Below are positions 7,442 through 10,000 of a stretch of 10,000 nucleotides of DNA, piece by piece; position 1 is the stretch's first letter; each line of letters starts with the position of its first letter. A program made the position numbers and the translations under genes. Source of the DNA: Chloroflexota bacterium (GTDB taxonomy: Bacteria > Chloroflexota > Anaerolineae > Anaerolineales > Villigracilaceae); assembly GCA_020217065.1 (NCBI GenBank), contig JAIWOB010000123.1, positions 1-10,000 on the forward strand. Reading direction: 5' to 3'. The notes beneath the pieces were generated by a model. The model had not been told where the DNA came from. It made no database searches and saw nothing but the letters and a program-made list of their open reading frames with translations.

Positions 7442-8463
7442 GACAAGGCGTCGGGAGTCAAATCTCGAAGAGAGGACGCGCCGCAGGAAAACATGGCAAC
7501 CTCAATTTCCCGCTTCGTCAGTTTCATCTGTTCGACAACCTTCTCCGTAGAAACTGCCGCCGCTTTCAAGAATTGTCCCGCCATGCCGCCCAAAACCGCG
7601 CCGAGGGCGACGCATTTCGCAATGTCGAGTCCGTCTGCAAGTCCGCCGCTGGCAAAGAGAGTCATTTCAGGGACAGCCCGCTTGACGTTGAGGATGGACT
7701 CGGCGGTCGGAATGCCCCAGCCGACAAAGGCGGCGGCAAGCCGCCGGGTAAATTCGTCGGGAGCGCGGTGCATTTCGACTTGCGTCCATGAGGTGCCGCC
7801 CGCGCCAGCCACATCAATGACGGAGACGCCGCAATCCGCAAGCAGCCTTGCGGCGCGTTCCGAGATTCCCCAGCCAACTTCCTTGACGATGACCGGAACG
7901 CTTAATTTTTTGCACACCTGCTCAATTTTCGCAGCCAAGCCGGCAAAATTCGTATCGCCTGCGTCTTGCACGGCTTCCTGCAAAGGGTTGAGATGAAGGA
8001 TAAGAGCGTCGGCTTGAATCATGTCCACCGCTTTACGGCATTCATCCACGCCGTAACCGTAATTGAGTTGAACGGCGCCGAGGTTGGCAAACAATAAAAT
8101 ATCGGGCGCGGCGCGGCGCGCAACGGAAAAAGTGGGGATTTGTTCGGGATGTTCGAGCGCGGCGCGCTGGCTTCCAACTCCCATCGCTACCCCGACCTCT
8201 TGCGCCGCTTCCGCCAGCCGCCGATTGATTTCGCCCGCTTCCTCCGTCCCCCCCGTCATCGAACTGACCAAGATGGGGGCGGATAATTTTTTGCCAAACA
8301 GGACAAGGCTGGGGTTTACTTGATTGAGGTTCAATTCCGGCAGCGCTTCATGAATAAAGCGGTAGCGCTCCAATCCGCTGGTCAGCGCGGAGCGGACGTC
8401 CCGCTCCAAATTAATTTTGATATGGTCGGACTTTCTCTGGTCAATTGGCGCAACTTTCGGCAT
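7426..8463 (-). CDS. fni: Type 2 isopentenyl-diphosphate delta-isomerase (FMN-dependent)
   Basis: Interconverts isopentenyl and dimethylallyl diphosphate using reduced FMN in the cytosol, supplying isoprenoids such as the undecaprenyl carrier and quinones. The 345-residue TIM-barrel protein has the type 2 signatures: RKSDH (10-14), SSMTGG (67-72), GVGSQR (95-100), HLNPLQE (157-163), VKEVGWG (193-199), VAGAGGTSW (218-226) and ASGGL (271-275). The start is ATG 8463; AAAGGA lies 10 bases upstream, slightly far. The frame stays open about 130 codons further up, but that extension is antisense to acpP, crosses its promoter and looks nothing like the family, so it is not coding. The stop overlaps the PBP start by 16 bases. 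It is divergent from acpP; no convincing promoter of its own is visible in the shared region. Confidence 0.95.
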   Translation of the reverse strand: MPKVAPIDQRKSDHIKINLERDVRSALTSGLERYRFIHEALPELNLNQVNPSLVLFGKKLSAPILVSSMTGGTEEAGEINRRLAEAAQEVGVAMGVGSQRAALEHPEQIPTFSVARRAAPDILLFANLGAVQLNYGYGVDECRKAVDMIQADALILHLNPLQEAVQDAGDTNFAGLAAKIEQVCKKLSVPVIVKEVGWGISERAARLLADCGVSVIDVAGAGGTSWTQVEMHRAPDEFTRRLAAAFVGWGIPTAESILNVKRAVPEMTLFASGGLADGLDIAKCVALGAVLGGMAGQFLKAAAVSTEKVVEQMKLTKREIEVAMFSCGASSLRDLTPDALSCVPS

Positions 8464-8501
8464 GAGACGGTGTTCCTTTGAAAGTAATAAAAAAGGCTGG
8501 C

Positions 8502-8529
8502 TTGACACGGCTTTCAGACCGATTACAAT
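8502..8529 (+). promoter_or_regulatory. Sigma-70-type promoter of acpP
   Basis: A perfect -35 TTGACA (8502-8507) and -10 TACAAT (8524-8529, 5 of 6) are separated by 16 bases. The start of transcription should lie near 8536, inside the tandem repeat, giving a leader of about 50 bases. The strength fits the high demand for acyl carrier protein. Confidence 0.82.
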
Positions 8530-8557
8530 AAGCCAATATAAGAAGCCAATATAAGCC
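8530..8557 (+). repeat. 13-base tandem repeat over the acpP transcription start
   Basis: AAGCCAATATAAG occurs twice head to tail (8530-8542, 8543-8555), and the pentamer AAGCC begins a third time at 8553. The opposite-strand form GGCTT appears twice around the -35 box (8499-8503 and 8509-8513). The core promoter is thus bracketed by two GGCTT and three AAGCC motifs at 10-13 base steps, about one helical turn. This could be a cooperative operator for a lipid-metabolism regulator, or a slippage duplication. The repeats are seen directly; a regulatory role is inferred. Confidence 0.75.
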
Positions 8558-8584
8558 AGTCGAAACCATAAACAGGAGGCTGTC

Positions 8585-8821
8585 ATGTCTGACACGTATA
8601 ATGAACTCACCGCCATCGTAAAAGACCTGCTTGGGGTGGACGAATCGAAGATTACGCCCGAAGCCCGTTTCCGCGAGGACCTCGAAGCCGATTCGCTTGA
8701 CCTTGTCGAATTAATTATGGCGTTTGAAGACAAGTTCGGCGCGGAAATTTCCGACGAGGACGCGCAGAAAATCACCACGATTGGCGAAGCCGTCAAATAC
8801 ATTGACGAGCATAAGAAATAA
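8585..8821 (+). CDS. acpP: Acyl carrier protein
   Basis: Small acidic four-helix protein of 78 residues, the standard ACP length, that carries growing fatty acyl chains on a 4'-phosphopantetheine arm in type II fatty acid synthesis. The attachment serine is S37 in [10 protein letters not shown] (35-44), the canonical DSL motif. The helix II region that ACP partners recognise is intact, and the tail [11 protein letters not shown] closes the usual fold. ATG 8585 is preceded by AGGAGG at 5 bases spacing (8574-8579). It is the only plus-strand gene here, transcribed alone from its own promoter and ended by a hairpin. No fab genes are next to it, which is less common than a fabD-fabG-acpP-fabF cluster but not rare. 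A specialised ACP is possible, but nothing here suggests it. Confidence 0.96.
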   Translation: MSDTYNELTAIVKDLLGVDESKITPEARFREDLEADSLDLVELIMAFEDKFGAEISDEDAQKITTIGEAVKYIDEHKK

Positions 8822-8843
8822 TTCCTTGCCAGATTATAACTGT

Positions 8844-8898
8844 AGAGCCGCCCCGCGACTCCCATTCAGGGATAACTCGCCTGGCGGCTCTCTTTATT
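8844..8898 (+). terminator. Structured terminator after acpP
   Basis: AGAGCCGCC (8844-8852) pairs exactly with GGCGGCTCT (8883-8891), followed by CTTTATT. Within the loop GCGA (8855-8858) pairs with TCGC (8877-8880), and TCCC (8860-8863) with GGGA (8869-8872) around a five-base apical loop. This gives a long stem of three helices, 17 pairs in all, with small internal loops. The T-tract is imperfect. It lies between convergent acpP and sucD, and no equivalent T-tract follows it on the minus strand. Confidence 0.75.
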
Positions 8899-8925
8899 GA
8901 TTCTTCACTTTCCAAAAACGGTTAG

Positions 8926-9789
8926 TTACTGCAAAAGGGTTGGGATTTCTTCCGGATGCTTGGCGACTTTCACTCCGGCGGCTTCCAACGCCTTGATTTT
9001 GTCGGCGGCGGCGCCGGAGCCGGCTTCAATAATGGCACCGGCGTGTCCCATGCGTTTTCCAGGAGGGGCGGTCTGTCCGGCGATGAAACTCGCCACAGGC
9101 TTCGTCATTTTCGCGCGTATATATTCAGCCGCCTTTTCTTCTTCGTTGCCGCCGATTTCGCCAATCATGATGACTTTTTCGGTTTTCGGGTCATGCTCGA
9201 ACATTTCCAACACGTCGAGAAAGTTCGTGCCATTGACCGGGTCGCCGCCGATGCCAACGCAAGTGGTCGCTCCCATGCCGAGGTTCTTCATGGCGTACAA
9301 CACTTCATACGTCAAAGTGCCAGAACGAGAGACAACGCCTACATTGCCGGGAATGGCGATGTTACCTGGAATAATGCCGACTTTGGCTTCGCCGGGAGTT
9401 AACAATCCGGGACAGTTTGGACCGACAAGACGGGTCTTCTTTTGGTCAAGGTAACTGCGAACGCGCATCATATCCTGCACCGCCACGCCCTCGGTGATGC
9501 AGACAATGAGCGGAATGCCGGCGTCGGCGGCTTCAAACATGGCGTCGGGGGCAAAACGCGCCGGGACAAAAATAACCGTCGCGTTGGCGTCCGTCGCTTC
9601 CTTCGCCGTTTTAACCGAATCAAAGACGGGGACTTTCCCGTCTAACACCCACTCGCCGCCTTTGCCGGGGGTCACGCCGCCGACAACGTTCGTGCCATAG
9701 GCGACCATCTGCGTTGTGTGAAACAAGCCTTCGTTTCCGGTAATGCCTTGAACCAGCAATCTTGTGTTTTTATCTACCAAAATGCTCAT
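8926..9789 (-). CDS. sucD: Succinyl-CoA synthetase, alpha subunit
   Basis: Forms the CoA-binding, phospho-histidine subunit of succinyl-CoA ligase, which interconverts succinyl-CoA and succinate with nucleoside triphosphate formation in the citric acid cycle. Length is 287 residues, as usual for SucD. Landmarks: the Rossmann CoA site GITGNEG (15-21) and PGKGG (41-45), VGPNCPG (122-128) with C126, SRSGTLTYE (154-162), [10 protein letters not shown] (179-188), and the phosphorylated H249 in [10 protein letters not shown] (244-253). ATG 9789 is 3 bases after the sucC stop. An AGGGAA ribosome site (9797-9802) lies inside the last sucC codons, so the two are translated together, which fits a one-to-one complex. 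It ends convergent with acpP. Confidence 0.97.
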   Translation of the reverse strand: MSILVDKNTRLLVQGITGNEGLFHTTQMVAYGTNVVGGVTPGKGGEWVLDGKVPVFDSVKTAKEATDANATVIFVPARFAPDAMFEAADAGIPLIVCITEGVAVQDMMRVRSYLDQKKTRLVGPNCPGLLTPGEAKVGIIPGNIAIPGNVGVVSRSGTLTYEVLYAMKNLGMGATTCVGIGGDPVNGTNFLDVLEMFEHDPKTEKVIMIGEIGGNEEEKAAEYIRAKMTKPVASFIAGQTAPPGKRMGHAGAIIEAGSGAAADKIKALEAAGVKVAKHPEEIPTLLQ

Positions 9790-9792
9790 GGT

Positions 9793-10000
9793 TTAATTCC
9801 CTTTTTGCGCGGCTGCGACGGCTTTCTTTGCCGCATCCGCCAGCGTTTCAGCGGTAATCATGTTTGCGTTTTCAAGAAGTTTACGTCCTTCTTCGGCGTT
9901 TGTGCCGACAAGGCGCACCACCATCGGAACTTTAGGCTTGACTTCTTCCATCGCGGCAAGAATCCCTTTGGCGACTTCGTCGCAGCGCGTAATGCCGCCA
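9793..10000 (-). CDS. sucC: Succinyl-CoA synthetase, beta subunit, C-terminal part
   Basis: Only the last 68 residues lie in the window; the gene continues past the right edge. The segment begins with [13 protein letters not shown], a highly conserved stretch of the SucC C-terminal ligase domain, continues with [19 protein letters not shown] (residues 28-46 of the visible part), and ends in an alanine-rich helix with the stop TAA at 9793-9795. In the complete protein this domain pairs with SucD at the active site, while the ATP-grasp domain that binds the nucleotide lies upstream, out of view. Whether it prefers ATP or GTP therefore cannot be judged. Confidence 0.95.
   Translation of the reverse strand, partial: GGITRCDEVAKGILAAMEEVKPKVPMVVRLVGTNAEEGRKLLENANMITAETLADAAKKAVAAAQKGN

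Noticed and set aside
8530..8557. Riboswitch or CRISPR-like array in the acpP leader
   Set aside because: There are only two 13-base copies with no spacer and no conserved aptamer fold; a tandem repeat or operator is the simpler reading.
8464..8865. N-terminal extension of fni by about 134 residues
   Set aside because: The extension is antisense to acpP and its promoter, is serine-rich with no similarity to type 2 IPP isomerases, and the family begins at the RKSDH segment shortly after ATG 8463.
1..10000. CRISPR array, insertion sequence, tRNA, phage or defence genes
   Set aside because: No spaced repeats, transposase or integrase frames, cloverleaf segments or defence-type domains were seen on either strand.

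Overview
This window most likely comes from an anaerobic or facultative bacterium of the Chloroflexota (Anaerolineae-like). That placement is an inference from three things: the mix of a tungstopterin aldehyde:ferredoxin oxidoreductase, a type 2 (FMN) isopentenyl-diphosphate isomerase and a PBP1C-like penicillin-binding protein; the style of the proteins; and the moderately GC-rich codon use. There is no rRNA marker to prove it. Ten genes or gene parts can be supported, plus one gene remnant. All lie on the minus strand except acpP. The window is densely coded, and no stretch over 300 bases lacks a gene.

Layout, left to right. At 1-4677 is an apparent three-gene minus-strand operon, transcribed right to left: a strong promoter (4649-4677), an aldehyde:ferredoxin oxidoreductase (AOR, 2706-4613), a GabT-like class III aminotransferase (1306-2586), and a second class III aminotransferase of the glutamate-1-semialdehyde-aminomutase type that runs off the left edge (1-1243). 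The AOR-gabT gap holds a 39-codon remnant of a four-helix-bundle (23S rRNA intervening-sequence type) protein gene. The gabT-aminotransferase gap holds a near-perfect 35-base palindrome. At 4688-4979 is a small uncharacterised gene (66 aa) with its own ribosome binding site, a candidate promoter and a rho-independent terminator. At 5042-8463 are fni (type 2 IPP isomerase) and a PBP1C-like bifunctional peptidoglycan synthase, overlapping by 16 bases. At 8502-8898, divergent from fni, is acpP (acyl carrier protein), with a near-consensus promoter, a tandem repeat in the leader and a structured terminator. At 8926-10000 is sucCD (succinyl-CoA synthetase), with sucC cut by the right edge.

How they may work together (inference). 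The GabT-like enzyme would release a semialdehyde, and the co-transcribed AOR could oxidise it to the acid while reducing ferredoxin. If the substrate is GABA, the product is succinate, which the nearby SucCD could convert to succinyl-CoA. Fni makes the isoprenoid precursor needed for undecaprenyl phosphate, the lipid carrier that delivers substrate to the PBP, which fits their overlap. I found no CRISPR array, transposase, tRNA or phage gene, and no obviously new multi-gene defence or biosynthetic system. The points most worth a second look are the gene remnant, the palindrome, the AOR-aminotransferase pairing and the acpP control region.
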